Shown here one piece after another: positions 17,635 to 26,437 of a stretch of 64,000 nucleotides of DNA; position 1 is the stretch's first letter; the number at the start of each line of letters is the position of its first letter. The DNA comes from Elstera cyanobacteriorum (GTDB lineage Bacteria > Pseudomonadota > Alphaproteobacteria > Elsterales > Elsteraceae). A model generated the notes under the pieces. That model saw nothing but the letters and a program-made list of their open reading frames with translations, was not told the origin of the DNA and ran no database searches. The position numbers were made by a program, and so were the translations under genes. The stretch lies in NCBI RefSeq assembly GCF_002251735.1, contig NZ_NOXS01000033.1, positions 337,846 to 401,845 of the forward strand. Reading direction: 5' to 3'.

Positions 17635-17648
17635 GTTGTTATAACAAC
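17635..17648. promoter_or_regulatory. Perfect palindrome upstream of marR, candidate operator
   Basis: GTTGTTATAACAAC is a perfect 14-base palindrome between the divergent marR and toxin-antitoxin genes. MarR proteins usually bind AT-rich palindromes of this size. On the minus strand TTGCAA lies about 17-19 bases before the TATAAC part, so the site may overlap the marR -10 box. Confidence 0.6.
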
Positions 17649-17771
17649 ATTTGTCCGGGGCGTTGCAAAAAGGTGGCAGTGCTATCAATTGTCACGACCC
17701 CTCGGTCCCAGGGTGGTAGCGTCAGGGTTTTTGCATTACATTGTCATTCACACACCCTTGGGAGCGAAAAA

Positions 17772-18035
17772 ATGGCCGCCAATGCCCTCGTTCAGGCCCG
17801 CGTCGATGGGCAGATCAAGAAAGAAGCCGCCGCCGTCCTGGCGACGATCGGCTTGACCGTCTCCGACGCCGTGCGCCTGATGCTGATCCGCATCGCCCAC
17901 GAGAAAGCCATGCCCTTCGATCCGTTGATCCCGAATGCCGAGACGATTGCGGCGATGGAGGAGGCGCGGGCCGGGGGGCTGCCGTCCTTTGACAGTATTG
18001 AGGCGCTGATGGCCGATCTTCATGCGGACGATTGA
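17772..18035 (+). CDS. RelB/DinJ-family antitoxin
   Basis: Ribbon-helix-helix antitoxin (87 aa). The ATG at 17772 follows GGAGCG; a longer in-frame extension starts inside marR and is not credible. NALVQARVDGQIKKEAAAVLATIGLTVSDAVRLMLIRIAHEKAMPFDP is the DinJ/RelB DNA-binding part. The C-terminal half (AMEEARAGGLPSFDSIEALMADL) would wrap the toxin. It overlaps the toxin gene by 14 bases, the usual coupled arrangement. It would repress its own promoter together with the toxin. Confidence 0.9.
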   Translation: MAANALVQARVDGQIKKEAAAVLATIGLTVSDAVRLMLIRIAHEKAMPFDPLIPNAETIAAMEEARAGGLPSFDSIEALMADLHADD

Positions 18036-18306
18036 GCGATCAGGCCGCTTTAAACGGGACTATAAGCGGGAGGCAAAGGGTCAGTATCGGCTGATCTTAG
18101 ATCAAGAGTTGCGTGTTGTGCTAACGGCTCTAGTCCAAGACTTACCGCTGCCCGATCGCTACCGTGACCATCCGATGGTTGGTACCTGGAAAGATCATCG
18201 CGACTGTCACCTGCGCCCCGATCTCGTGCTGATCTACCGCAAGGTCGATGCCGACATTCTGCAACTCGTTCGCCTGGGATCGCATAGCGACTTGGGCCTG
18301 TTTTAG
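18022..18306 (+). CDS. YafQ-family mRNA interferase toxin
   Basis: RelE-superfamily ribosome-dependent endoribonuclease (94 aa). The segment LPLPDRYRDHPMVGTWKDHRDCHLRPDLVLIYRK and the ending RLGSHSDLGLF line up with E. coli YafQ, including the His and Asp residues needed for cleavage (the two His of DHP/CHL and the His of GSH). It is paired with the upstream DinJ-like antitoxin. All key residues seem present, so the toxin is probably functional. Confidence 0.92.
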   Translation: MRTIERSGRFKRDYKREAKGQYRLILDQELRVVLTALVQDLPLPDRYRDHPMVGTWKDHRDCHLRPDLVLIYRKVDADILQLVRLGSHSDLGLF

Positions 18307-18378
18307 CACCGGCTTGTGCCGCGCCCCGTCGCCCTTTATGGTGGCCGGTCAGAATTCCCTAATCGAAGGTCACGGACC

Positions 18379-18930
18379 GTGGTTCGCCGTATTCTTCCGC
18401 TGGCGCTGATTGTGCTCAGCCTTGCCGCTTGCAGTTCCGACCAGCGTCGCTCTTTGGGCCTCAGCAAGACGCCGCCCGACGAGTTTTCCGTCGTTGGCCG
18501 CGCGCCGCTGGAACTGCCGCCCGATTTCGGTCTGCGTCCGCCCGTCGATGGCGCCCCGCGCCCGAACGAGTTGGCGCCTAAGGATCAGGCCCGCGTTGCG
18601 GTTTTTGGCCCAACGACGGCGCAGCCGCAGTTGCTGGCCGGACGCACGGCGGGGGAAGCCTTCCTGCTGGATAAGGCCGGGGCGCCCCAGGCGCAGCCCG
18701 ACATTCGCACGACGGTGGAGCGGGAAAGCACCAAGCTGGCCCAGGAAGACCGCAGCTTTGTCGATAAGCTGATCTTCTGGCGTAAGCCGGATGAACCGGG
18801 CGTTGCCGTCGATCCGGCGGAAGAAGCCAAACGCCTGAAGGAAAATGCCGCGCTGGGCAAGCCGGTGACGGAGGGCGATACGCCCGTCATCAAGCGCAAG
18901 CGCAAGGGGATTCTGGAAGGGATCATCTAA
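18379..18930 (+). CDS. DUF3035 outer-membrane lipoprotein (BamF-like)
   Basis: Predicted lipoprotein (183 aa). The GTG at 18379 (VVRRILPLALIVLSLAACSS) places a compact signal directly before the lipobox LAAC; a GTG at 18316 would add an unlikely 21 residues. SKTPPDEFSVVGRAPLELPPDFGLRPP is the hallmark of DUF3035, found in alphaproteobacteria, where the family member BamF belongs to the outer-membrane protein assembly complex. The tail is charged and disordered (VIKRKRKGILEGII). BamF identity is inferred from domain and length. Confidence 0.8.
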   Translation: MVRRILPLALIVLSLAACSSDQRRSLGLSKTPPDEFSVVGRAPLELPPDFGLRPPVDGAPRPNELAPKDQARVAVFGPTTAQPQLLAGRTAGEAFLLDKAGAPQAQPDIRTTVERESTKLAQEDRSFVDKLIFWRKPDEPGVAVDPAEEAKRLKENAALGKPVTEGDTPVIKRKRKGILEGII

Positions 18931-19069
18931 GCCCATCTCTCCCAGCTTTGCTGCGAAACCTCCCCGCATGCCCGCCATCGGGGATGTTTTCGTTTCAGGC
19001 GTGGGAAAAGGTTGGGGGATGGCTGTCACTCGCGTATCATGAAGCATTGCTAGGCTGGTCTAGGAGCCG

Positions 19070-20491
19070 ATGACCAAGAAACTCTTTATCCGCACCTATG
19101 GGTGCCAGATGAACGTGTACGATTCCGCCCGCATGGCCGACGTGCTTGGGCCGCTTGGCTATGCTGCCGTGGAAACGCCGGAAGCGGCGGATATGGTTAT
19201 CGTCAATACCTGCCACATCCGCGAGCATGCGTCGGAAAAGACCTTCTCCGAGCTCGGGCGGCTGAAGCAGATCAAGCAGGATAAGTCGGGCGAGTATATC
19301 ATCGCCGTTGCGGGCTGCGTCGCCCAGGCGGAGGGGGAGGAGATTCTGGCCCGCGCCCCCTATGTCGATATCGTCCTTGGCCCGCAAACCTATCACCGCC
19401 TGCCGGAAATGGTGGCGCGCGCCGAACGCGGCGCGGCGCAGAACCGGCTGCGGAACGAGGTTGGGGCGGGCCGCAAGGTGGCAGGCCTTGGTATTCTCGA
19501 CACCGATTTCCCCGTGGAAGCCAAGTTCGACTTTCTGCCTGCGCCGACCGGCGCGCCGGGGGTAACGGCCTTTCTGTCCATCCAGGAAGGCTGCGATAAA
19601 TTCTGTACCTTCTGCGTCGTGCCGTATACGCGCGGGGCGGAATATTCCCGTTCGGTCGCGCAGATCGTGACCGAAGCCGAACAGTTGGTGGCGCTCGGGG
19701 TGCGGGAAGTCACGCTGCTCGGTCAGAACGTCAATGCCTATCACGGCGACGGGCCGGATGGCACCGCCTGGACCTTGGCGCAGCTCGCCTATCGGTTGGC
19801 GGAAATTCCGGGGCTGGAGCGCATTCGCTACACGACCTCCCACCCGCGCGATATGGATGATGCGCTGATTGCGGCGCATGGCGATCTGCCGCAGTTGATG
19901 CCCTTCCTACATCTGCCGGTGCAATCGGGGTCCGACCGGATTTTGCAGGCGATGAACCGCCAGCATACCGCCGACCATTACCGCCGTATCATCGACAAGC
20001 TGCGCACCGCCCGCCCAGACCTATGCCTCTCGACCGACCTCATCGTCGGCTTCCCTGGCGAAAGCGACGCGGATTTTCAGGCGACGCTGCAATTGGTGCG
20101 CGACGTTACCTTCCCGGCGGCCTTCTCCTTCAAATATTCCGCCCGTCCGGGCACCCCCGCCGCAACGATGGCGGGGCAGGTGGAGGAGGCGGTGAAAGAG
20201 GCGCGCCTTGCCGAACTGAATGCCGTGCTGCAAACCCAACTGACCGATTTCAATCGGGCGCTGGTGGGCAAAACCCTACCGGTGCTGTTCGAGAAAGCCG
20301 GGCGGCACGCGGGCCAGATGGTTGGGCGCTCGCCCTATCTTCAGCCCGTCCATGTGCAAGGCGCCGCCGATTTGATCGGTCAGGTCCGGCTGGTCGAGAT
20401 TGATCAGGATCATAGTTTCAGTCTGTCGGGCCGCCTCGTCGCCGGGCCGGTCCCCGATGTTCCCCCTGCGGCGATGAGGATGACTGCGTGA
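19070..20491 (+). CDS. miaB: tRNA-2-methylthio-N6-dimethylallyladenosine synthase MiaB
   Basis: Radical-SAM methylthiotransferase (473 aa) that thiomethylates A37 of tRNAs reading UNN codons. The three N-terminal cysteines for the auxiliary cluster are in [23 protein letters not shown] and [10 protein letters not shown]. The radical-SAM CxxxCxxC is [17 protein letters not shown]. The C-terminal TRAM domain (residues 390-460) binds tRNA. AGGAG lies just before the ATG. The stop overlaps the phoH start (GTGA), and the genes phoH, ybeY, corC and lnt follow with four-base overlaps as one operon. Confidence 0.97.
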   Translation: MTKKLFIRTYGCQMNVYDSARMADVLGPLGYAAVETPEAADMVIVNTCHIREHASEKTFSELGRLKQIKQDKSGEYIIAVAGCVAQAEGEEILARAPYVDIVLGPQTYHRLPEMVARAERGAAQNRLRNEVGAGRKVAGLGILDTDFPVEAKFDFLPAPTGAPGVTAFLSIQEGCDKFCTFCVVPYTRGAEYSRSVAQIVTEAEQLVALGVREVTLLGQNVNAYHGDGPDGTAWTLAQLAYRLAEIPGLERIRYTTSHPRDMDDALIAAHGDLPQLMPFLHLPVQSGSDRILQAMNRQHTADHYRRIIDKLRTARPDLCLSTDLIVGFPGESDADFQATLQLVRDVTFPAAFSFKYSARPGTPAATMAGQVEEAVKEARLAELNAVLQTQLTDFNRALVGKTLPVLFEKAGRHAGQMVGRSPYLQPVHVQGAADLIGQVRLVEIDQDHSFSLSGRLVAGPVPDVPPAAMRMTA

Positions 20492-21504
20492 GTGATGCCC
20501 CGCTGAAAACCGCCGATAAAACCTCGACCGATCCGCTCTACGTCTCGTTTGACGATAATTCCGTGTTGCAGCTCGTCTATGGCGAGCATGACCGTAACCT
20601 AGCGCGGATCGAACAATTGCTGGGGGTGGCGATTATTCCGCGCGGCAATCATCTGGCGATCACCGGCCCCGCCGCCGCCGCCCAAACGGCGCGCGACGCT
20701 TTGACCAATCTGCATGGCCGGGCGCGTAAGGGTAAGCCCATCGATATGGGCGAGGTGGATGCGGCGGTCCGCATGGCCGAACACGCGCGCGAAGCCGGGG
20801 CGCCGGTCCCGGAAAAAGCCATTCGCACCCGTCGCCGGGTGATCGAAGCGCGGTCGCCGGGTCAAGCAGTCTATCTTCAGTCGTTACAGGATAATGAGGT
20901 GGTCTTCGGCCTTGGCCCCGCCGGGACCGGCAAGACCTACCTCGCGGTGGCGATGGCGGTCGGGCTGCTGCTGGAAGGCAAGATCACTCGCCTCGTCCTC
21001 TCGCGCCCTGCCGTCGAAGCGGGCGAACGGCTCGGCTTCCTACCGGGGGATATGAAGGAAAAGGTCGATCCCTATCTGCGCCCGCTCTATGACGCGCTCT
21101 ACGATATGATGCCCGGCGAACAGGTAACGAAGCGGCTCGAATCGGGCGAGATCGAAGTGGCGCCGCTGGCCTTCATGCGCGGTCGCACGCTCGCCAATTC
21201 CTTCATCATCCTTGATGAAGCGCAGAATACCACCGCGACGCAGATGAAGATGTTCCTGACCCGCATGGGCGAGGGCAGCCGCATGTGCATCACCGGCGAT
21301 CTGTCACAGATCGATCTGCCGTCCGGCACCCGCTCCGGCCTGCGGGATGCGTTGGAGACGCTGGAAGGCGTGCCGGGCATCGGTTTCGTCCGCTTTTCCG
21401 ATCAGGATATCGTGCGTCACCCGATGGTCGCGAAGATCGTCAAAGCCTATAACGAAAAAGACCGCCGCCTGATGTCGCCGTCCGATGGGGGCATGGGCGC
21501 ATGA
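20488..21504 (+). CDS. PhoH-like ATPase
   Basis: Cytoplasmic P-loop ATPase (338 aa) of the PhoH/YbeZ family, associated with ribosome and RNA maturation and usually next to ybeY. It starts with GTG inside GTGA shared with miaB. The N-terminal part (residues 15-110) is a KH-like extension. The ATPase has [19 protein letters not shown] as Walker [41 protein letters not shown] as Walker B and sensor, and [17 protein letters not shown], all diagnostic of the family. Confidence 0.93.
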   Translation: MSDAPLKTADKTSTDPLYVSFDDNSVLQLVYGEHDRNLARIEQLLGVAIIPRGNHLAITGPAAAAQTARDALTNLHGRARKGKPIDMGEVDAAVRMAEHAREAGAPVPEKAIRTRRRVIEARSPGQAVYLQSLQDNEVVFGLGPAGTGKTYLAVAMAVGLLLEGKITRLVLSRPAVEAGERLGFLPGDMKEKVDPYLRPLYDALYDMMPGEQVTKRLESGEIEVAPLAFMRGRTLANSFIILDEAQNTTATQMKMFLTRMGEGSRMCITGDLSQIDLPSGTRSGLRDALETLEGVPGIGFVRFSDQDIVRHPMVAKIVKAYNEKDRRLMSPSDGGMGA

Positions 21505-22073
21505 TCGATATCGAGGCGGTGATCGAAGCGGGCGATTGGGCGGCGCTGCTGGGGGGCGATGACGCGGCGGTTGAAGCGCTGGCCATTCAAACCCTGCGGC
21601 ACGGGTTGGCCGCCGATCCCGCCCTGGCACCGTTTCTGGCCGCATCGGGCGGCGACGCTCGGCTGACGCTGACCGTGCTGTTTACCGACGATGCCGCCGT
21701 GCGGACCCTGAACCGCCAATGGCGTGGCAAGGATAAGCCGACGAATGTTCTGTCTTTCCCCGGCGATTGGCTGGAGTTGGAGGAGGAGGATATTGCGGCA
21801 CTGGCGGAGGGGGCGGACGTTCCCCCCGCCCATATCGGCGATATTGCGCTCGCGCTCGAAACCATCCGCGCCGAAGCGACGGAGCAAGGCAAGACGCCGC
21901 GCGATCATCTTTTGCATTTGCTGTTGCACGGCACGCTGCATCTTCTTGGCTATGATCACGAAGAAGAGGCCGAGGCCGACGCTATGGAAGCGCTGGAAAC
22001 CCGGTTGCTCGCCGATCTTGGCGTGGCCGACCCCTATCTTGACCGACTTGAGGAGCATGAGACCCCCCGATGA
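21501..22073 (+). CDS. ybeY: Endoribonuclease YbeY
   Basis: Metal-dependent RNase (190 aa) for 16S rRNA 3-prime maturation and ribosome quality control. The zinc-binding motif H-x3-H-x5-H is LLLHGTLHLLGYDHEEEAEADAME. LTVLFTDDAAVRTLNRQWRGKDKPTNVLSFP is the conserved fold entry. The start ATG shares ATGA with the phoH stop. A short acidic insertion (LELEEEDIAALAEGADVPP) is common in alphaproteobacteria. Confidence 0.95.
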   Translation: MIDIEAVIEAGDWAALLGGDDAAVEALAIQTLRHGLAADPALAPFLAASGGDARLTLTVLFTDDAAVRTLNRQWRGKDKPTNVLSFPGDWLELEEEDIAALAEGADVPPAHIGDIALALETIRAEATEQGKTPRDHLLHLLLHGTLHLLGYDHEEEAEADAMEALETRLLADLGVADPYLDRLEEHETPR

Positions 22074-23011
22074 GCGAAAGCCATTCCAGTACGGGGCCGG
22101 AGCGACAGAGCGTCTCTCCGGCCCCCGCGACGACCGAACCTTCCTCGGGCTTAAGGCCGGGGCGGCTCATCGCGCGTCTACGCCTATTGCTGGGCTTGCG
22201 CGGTGATCCGTCCGTCCGGGAAACCTTGGAAGAATTGATCGAGGAACAGGCAGTCGCTACCGATGCGATGGCCCCGGACGAGCGGCTGATGCTGCGCAAT
22301 ATCCTGGGCCTGCGCGACGTGACCGTTGGCGATATTATGGTGCCGCGCGCCGATATGGTGGCGGTGGATTGTGCTAAGCCGTTCGACGATATCGTTGATT
22401 ATATGGTGGAGGCGGCGCATTCGCGCGTGCCGGTCTACCGCAATAGTCTCGATGATGTGATCGGCATGCTGCACGTGAAGGACGTCTTCGCGGCCAGCCG
22501 TGCCAAGGACGGCACCCCGGAAGTCGAAGCGCTGCTGCGCCCGGTGCTGTTCGTACCACCGTCGATGCCCGCGCTTGATGCGCTGGTGCGCATGCGTACG
22601 GCGCGCACCCATATGGCGGTGGTCGTCGATGAATATGGCGGGATCGATGGATTGCTGACCATCGAAGATCTGGTCGAAGAAATCGTCGGCGAAATCGAAG
22701 ACGAGCATGACGAGGAAGAGGCGCCGGAAGTCGCTGCCGAGGATGATGGCACCATCCGCTACGACGCGCGCACCCCGCTGACCGATATCGAGGATCGTTT
22801 CGGCCCCTTCCTAACCGAAGACGAGCGCGAAGAAATCGATACGCTGGGCGGGCTGGTCGCAACGCTTGCGGGCCGCATGCCGCCGGTCGGAACGCAGGTG
22901 CGTCATCCGTCCGGGTTCGAGTTCGAGGTGGTGGAGGCCGACCCGCGCCGCATTACGGCCGTCCGCTTGTTGAACCCGCCCCAGGCGGCGCCTGCCCCGG
23001 TCGAAGAATGA
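22070..23011 (+). CDS. CorC/HlyC-family CBS-domain protein
   Basis: Cytoplasmic CBS-pair protein (313 aa) with a C-terminal CorC/HlyC transporter-associated domain. The CBS pair covers residues 85-205 (VGDIMVPRADMVAVDCAKPFDDI, GMLHVKDVF, MAVVVDEYGGIDGLLTIEDLVEEIVGEIEDEHD). The CorC_HlyC domain follows (YDARTPLTDIEDRFG, IDTLGGLVATLAGRMP). Lacking the DUF21 membrane domain, it matches the short YbeX/CorC type. Proposed roles are magnesium/cobalt homeostasis and ribosome maturation. It is coupled by ATGA overlaps to ybeY and lnt. Confidence 0.92.
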   Translation: MSESHSSTGPERQSVSPAPATTEPSSGLRPGRLIARLRLLLGLRGDPSVRETLEELIEEQAVATDAMAPDERLMLRNILGLRDVTVGDIMVPRADMVAVDCAKPFDDIVDYMVEAAHSRVPVYRNSLDDVIGMLHVKDVFAASRAKDGTPEVEALLRPVLFVPPSMPALDALVRMRTARTHMAVVVDEYGGIDGLLTIEDLVEEIVGEIEDEHDEEEAPEVAAEDDGTIRYDARTPLTDIEDRFGPFLTEDEREEIDTLGGLVATLAGRMPPVGTQVRHPSGFEFEVVEADPRRITAVRLLNPPQAAPAPVEE

Positions 23012-24522
23012 TCCTGCGCCGGATCGACGGGCGGCGGGCGGGCCTCGCCTTCCTGTGCGGGGTTTTGGCGACGGCGGCGCTGCCGCCGTTCCACCTCTGG
23101 CCGTTGATCTTCCCGGCGTTCAGTGGTTTTCTCTGGCTGCTGCGGGATGAGGCGAGACCGCGCGCGGCCCTTTGGCTCGGCTGGTGCTTCGGCTTCGGGC
23201 ATTTTGTCACCGGCCTTTATTGGATCTCCAATGCCCTGCTGGTGCCGCCTGCGGCGTTTCTGTGGATGGTACCCTTCGCCCTCGTTGGATTGCCGATCGT
23301 CCTGGCCGTCTTTACCGGCGCGATCACCTGGGGCGTCGTGCGCCTCGCACCCCCAGGGAAACCCTGGCTGCGGTGGTTAGCTTTCGGCACCTTCTGGCTG
23401 CTGGCGGAATGGTTGCGCGCCCATGTGCTGACTGGCTTCCCCTGGAACCTGATGGCGACGGTCTGGACCGATACGCCCGCCCCCTTGCAGGCGGTGGCGG
23501 TGCTTGGTCCCTATGGTGTTGGGGCCGTGACCGTGTTGATTGGGGCGGCTTTCTCGCTCGGGCGGCGGGCGGGGGCCGCAGTGGCGGCGCTCGGTCTTGC
23601 GCTGCTTTGGGGTGGCGGGGCACTACGCTTGGACTCGGCCCCCGGGATGGACGCCGTTCAGCCCGGCGTAACCCTGAAGTTGGTGCAGCCCGCGATCCCC
23701 CAGAGCCTGAAGTGGGACCGCAACCATCTGCAAAGCAATTTCCAGAAATATCTGGCCCTTAGCGCCCCCGCGCCGGGGGAAATCCTGTCCGCCGTGATCT
23801 GGGGGGAGGCGGCGACCGGCTATCCCATCGAGGATGTAGCGCCGTGGCGCGCGGCGATTGCCGAGCGGGCGCCCGCCGATGGGGTGATCATCACCGGCAC
23901 CAACCGCTATCTGCGCGACGCCCAGGGGAATGCCGTTCAGGCCTTCAATGGGATGGTGGCCTTCGATGCCGAGGGCAGCTTGCGCGGCGCCTTCGATAAG
24001 TTCCATCTGGTGCCCTTCGGCGAATATATCCCGCTGAAAGGCCTGCTGCCGCTGCAAATCGTCACGCAAGGCGCGTCGGGTTATACGCCCGGCCCGGGGC
24101 CGCGCACGCTACGCCTGCCGGGGCTGCCGCCGGTGGCGCCGTTGATCTGTTACGAGGTTATCTTCCCGGATGCCGTAATCGACCGCGCCGACCGGCCGTC
24201 GTGGATTTTGAATATTACCAACGATGGGTGGTACGGCGTTAGCACGGGCCCTTATCAGCATCTGGCTGCGACAATTTTGCGCGCTGTCGAAGAAGGGTTG
24301 CCGCTTGTGCGAGTCGCGAATACGGGTGTGTCCGCTTTGATCGATGGGAATGGCCGCATCTGGAACAAACTGAAATTAAACGAAGAAGCGGCACTGAGCG
24401 TTCCACTACCGCTGCCGCTCGACCCGCCCCCCTACAGCCGCTGGGGCGATCTTGTGACGCTATTGATCGTGACTTTTCTGCTACCCATCTTGGCGCTTCT
24501 GCGATTACGCCCCAGTTTATAG
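23008..24522 (+). CDS. lnt: Apolipoprotein N-acyltransferase Lnt
   Basis: Inner-membrane enzyme (504 aa) that adds the third acyl chain to lipoproteins. About six to seven N-terminal membrane helices are followed by a periplasmic nitrilase-fold domain. The catalytic Glu is in AVIWGEAATGYP, the Lys in GAFDKFHLVPFGEYIPLKG, and the Cys in PLICYEVIFPDAVI. The ending has one more membrane helix (LLIVTFLLPILALLRL). It is the last gene of the miaB-led overlapping operon. Confidence 0.95.
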   Translation: MILRRIDGRRAGLAFLCGVLATAALPPFHLWPLIFPAFSGFLWLLRDEARPRAALWLGWCFGFGHFVTGLYWISNALLVPPAAFLWMVPFALVGLPIVLAVFTGAITWGVVRLAPPGKPWLRWLAFGTFWLLAEWLRAHVLTGFPWNLMATVWTDTPAPLQAVAVLGPYGVGAVTVLIGAAFSLGRRAGAAVAALGLALLWGGGALRLDSAPGMDAVQPGVTLKLVQPAIPQSLKWDRNHLQSNFQKYLALSAPAPGEILSAVIWGEAATGYPIEDVAPWRAAIAERAPADGVIITGTNRYLRDAQGNAVQAFNGMVAFDAEGSLRGAFDKFHLVPFGEYIPLKGLLPLQIVTQGASGYTPGPGPRTLRLPGLPPVAPLICYEVIFPDAVIDRADRPSWILNITNDGWYGVSTGPYQHLAATILRAVEEGLPLVRVANTGVSALIDGNGRIWNKLKLNEEAALSVPLPLPLDPPPYSRWGDLVTLLIVTFLLPILALLRLRPSL

Positions 24523-24547
24523 TGATTCGTTAACGCTTGCAGCGTAA

Positions 24548-24588
24548 GGTTGACGCCTACAAATGTAGGCGATACTTCTCAGTCAACC
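24548..24588 (+). promoter_or_regulatory. Nested inverted repeats upstream of the PraR-like regulator
   Basis: GGTTGAC (24548-24554) and GTCAACC (24582-24588) enclose a second inverted repeat, CGCCTACA (24554-24561) and TGTAGGCG (24564-24571), separated by AA. A smaller repeat, ACGCT/AGCGT, lies at 24533-24545. The 18-base inner element looks like an operator of an XRE-type repressor about 47 bases before its start. The outer arms could instead close an RNA stem. Confidence 0.55.
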
Positions 24589-24618
24589 GAATATCGCCGT
24601 AAAAAAGGGAACGAGATC

Positions 24619-25071
24619 ATGACCACGATTGTGAAGCGCCGCCGCGGCAGCCGCGGGTCGCCGGACGGGAAACCCAACCCCATCGACATTCATGTCGGTA
24701 GCCGTGTGCGCCTGCGCCGCACGCTTCTGGGGATGAGCCAGGAAAAGCTGGGCGAGGCCATTGGCCTGACCTTCCAGCAGGTGCAGAAGTACGAACGCGG
24801 TGCCAACCGTATCGGCGCCAGCCGTCTCTTCGAACTCTCGAAGGTTCTGGACGTGCCGGTGTCGTTCTTCTTCGACGATATGAATGCGGAAACCAGCGGT
24901 GGCCGTGTGCCGGGTGTGAGCGAAGCCAGCCCGGATTTCGATAGTAAAGATCTGTCGAAGCGCGAAATTCTGGAACTCGCCCGCGCGTTCGACCGGATTA
25001 AGGACGAAAAAGTGCGCAAGAGCGTTTTGGAACTCACGAAGTCGCTGTCGCGTACCACCAGCGAAGCGTAA
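24619..25071 (+). CDS. XRE/Cro-CI family regulator, PraR/PhrR-like
   Basis: Helix-turn-helix regulator (150 aa). The ATG at 24619 follows an AAAAAAGGGAACGAG stretch. The HTH is VGSRVRLRRTLLGMSQEKLGEAIGLTFQQVQKYERGANRIGASRLFELSKVLDVPVSFFFDD (residues 26-90), followed by an acidic linker and a helical C-terminal part (KREILELARAFDRIKDEKVRKSVLELTKSL). Alphaproteobacterial relatives (PraR, PhrR) sit upstream of metK and control attachment, biofilm or quorum sensing in rhizobia. The same neighbourhood here supports orthology, but the targets in this organism are unknown. Confidence 0.85.
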   Translation: MTTIVKRRRGSRGSPDGKPNPIDIHVGSRVRLRRTLLGMSQEKLGEAIGLTFQQVQKYERGANRIGASRLFELSKVLDVPVSFFFDDMNAETSGGRVPGVSEASPDFDSKDLSKREILELARAFDRIKDEKVRKSVLELTKSLSRTTSEA

Positions 25072-25088
25072 GTGACCCCAGTGCGAAA

Positions 25089-25121
25089 GAGGCGCCACCC
25101 GGTTGCGGCGGCGCCTTTTTT
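25089..25121 (+). terminator. Intrinsic terminator after the PraR-like gene
   Basis: AGGCGCC (25090-25096) pairs with GGCGCCT (25110-25116) and is followed by a run of six T. It separates the regulator from the metK transcript. Confidence 0.9.
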
Positions 25122-25142
25122 CTGTCTGGCGCAAACATGCGC

Positions 25143-25214
25143 GGACGGGACGGGGCGGCTGTGCAGGACGAGGGCTTGACGGCCCCCAGCAGACACGCCA
25201 GAAAAGACCCGTCC
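25143..25214 (+). ncRNA. Structured metK leader, candidate cis-regulatory RNA
   Basis: Seventy-two bases between the upstream terminator and metK can fold as one nested element. The outer stem is GGACGGG (25143-25149) with CCCGTCC (25208-25214). Inside it GGCG (25154-25157) pairs with CGCC (25196-25199) across an AGACA bulge, GCTG (25158-25161) with CAGC (25187-25190), and GGGC (25172-25175) with GCCC (25182-25185). It ends 47 bases before the GTG start. metK leaders carry SAM-sensing RNAs in several bacteria. I do not recognise SAM-II, SAH or SAM/SAH consensus here, so the class, if any, is open. Confidence 0.45.
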
Positions 25215-25261
25215 GAACGAGCAGTTCTAGTTTAATTCACGGCAAGTTAGAGGGGAATCCG

Positions 25262-26437
25262 GTGGCCCGTCCGTCCGATTATCTGTTCACCAGCGAATCC
25301 GTTTCCGAAGGGCATCCGGATAAAGTCTGCGACCGCATCTCCGATACCATCGTTGACCTCTTCCTTGCCGCCGATCCTTACGCGCGCGTTGCGGTGGAAA
25401 CCCTGGCAACGACCAATCATGTGACGCTGGCGGGTGAAGTGCGCGGGCCGGACTCGGTCTCGCCGAAGCTGATGGAAGAGGCGGCGCGCGACGCCATTCA
25501 CAAGATCGGCTATGCCCAGAAGGGCTTCCATTGGCAAACCGCCAAAGTTGAAGTGCTGGTGCATGCCCAGTCCGAAGATATTGCCGTTGGCGTTGATGCC
25601 GCTGGGAATAAGGACGAAGGCGCGGGCGACCAGGGCATTATGTTCGGCTTCGCCTGCACCGAAACTCCGGCGCTGATGCCGGCGCCGCTCTATTATTCGC
25701 ACGCGATTCTGAAGGGCCTTGCCGAAGCGCGCCATAGTGGCGCCACCCATGCGCTTGGCCCAGATGCGAAAAGCCAGGTCACCCTGCGCTACGTCGATGG
25801 CAAGCCGGTCACCGCGACCTCCGTCGTCGTCTCGACGCAGCATTCGGAAGGCGTTAGCCAAGAAGAAGTGCGCGAGATCGTTCGCCCCTATGTCGAAAAA
25901 GTGCTGCCGGCGGGCTGGATGTGCGACGAGCCGCATTTCTATGTGAACCCGACGGGCCGCTTCGTCATCGGCGGGCCGGACGGTGACTGCGGTCTGACCG
26001 GGCGCAAGATCATCGTCGATACCTACGGCGGGGCCGCCCCGCACGGCGGCGGCGCGTTCTCCGGCAAAGACCCGACCAAGGTGGACCGCTCGGCGGCCTA
26101 TGCCGCGCGCTATCTCGCTAAGAATGTCGTCGCGGCAGGCTTGGCCGACCGCTGCACCATTCAGCTTTCCTATGCTATCGGCGTGTCGCACCCGCTGTCG
26201 GTCTATGTGAATACCGACGGCACCGGCCAGGTCGATGAAGCCAAGCTGGTGAAAGTGCTGCAGGAACTGATGAACCTCAGCCCGCGCGGCATCCGCGAGC
26301 ATCTGGGTCTTAATCGCCCGATCTATGCCCGCACGGCGGCCTATGGCCACTTCGGGCGCGACCCAGAAGCGGACGGCGGTTTCTCGTGGGAACGCACCGA
26401 TCTGGTCCCGGCGCTAAAGTCGGCCTTCGGCGCGTAA
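25262..26437 (+). CDS. metK: S-adenosylmethionine synthetase MetK
   Basis: Makes SAM from methionine and ATP (391 aa). The start is GTG at 25262 (reading [21 protein letters not shown]) with AGAGGGG seven bases upstream. Family signatures are [29 protein letters not shown], and the P-loop-like [16 protein letters not shown]. The Lys and His residues of the active site lie in these segments. trmB starts on the base after the stop. The leader upstream is structured. Length and motifs are complete. Confidence 0.97.
   Translation: MARPSDYLFTSESVSEGHPDKVCDRISDTIVDLFLAADPYARVAVETLATTNHVTLAGEVRGPDSVSPKLMEEAARDAIHKIGYAQKGFHWQTAKVEVLVHAQSEDIAVGVDAAGNKDEGAGDQGIMFGFACTETPALMPAPLYYSHAILKGLAEARHSGATHALGPDAKSQVTLRYVDGKPVTATSVVVSTQHSEGVSQEEVREIVRPYVEKVLPAGWMCDEPHFYVNPTGRFVIGGPDGDCGLTGRKIIVDTYGGAAPHGGGAFSGKDPTKVDRSAAYAARYLAKNVVAAGLADRCTIQLSYAIGVSHPLSVYVNTDGTGQVDEAKLVKVLQELMNLSPRGIREHLGLNRPIYARTAAYGHFGRDPEADGGFSWERTDLVPALKSAFGA

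Noticed and set aside
25143-25214. Match to the SAH riboswitch or SAM-II class
   Set aside because: The conserved GAGGAGCGCTGC and CCAGGCTCG segments of the SAH class and the SAM-II pseudoknot core are not visible, so I left the class open.
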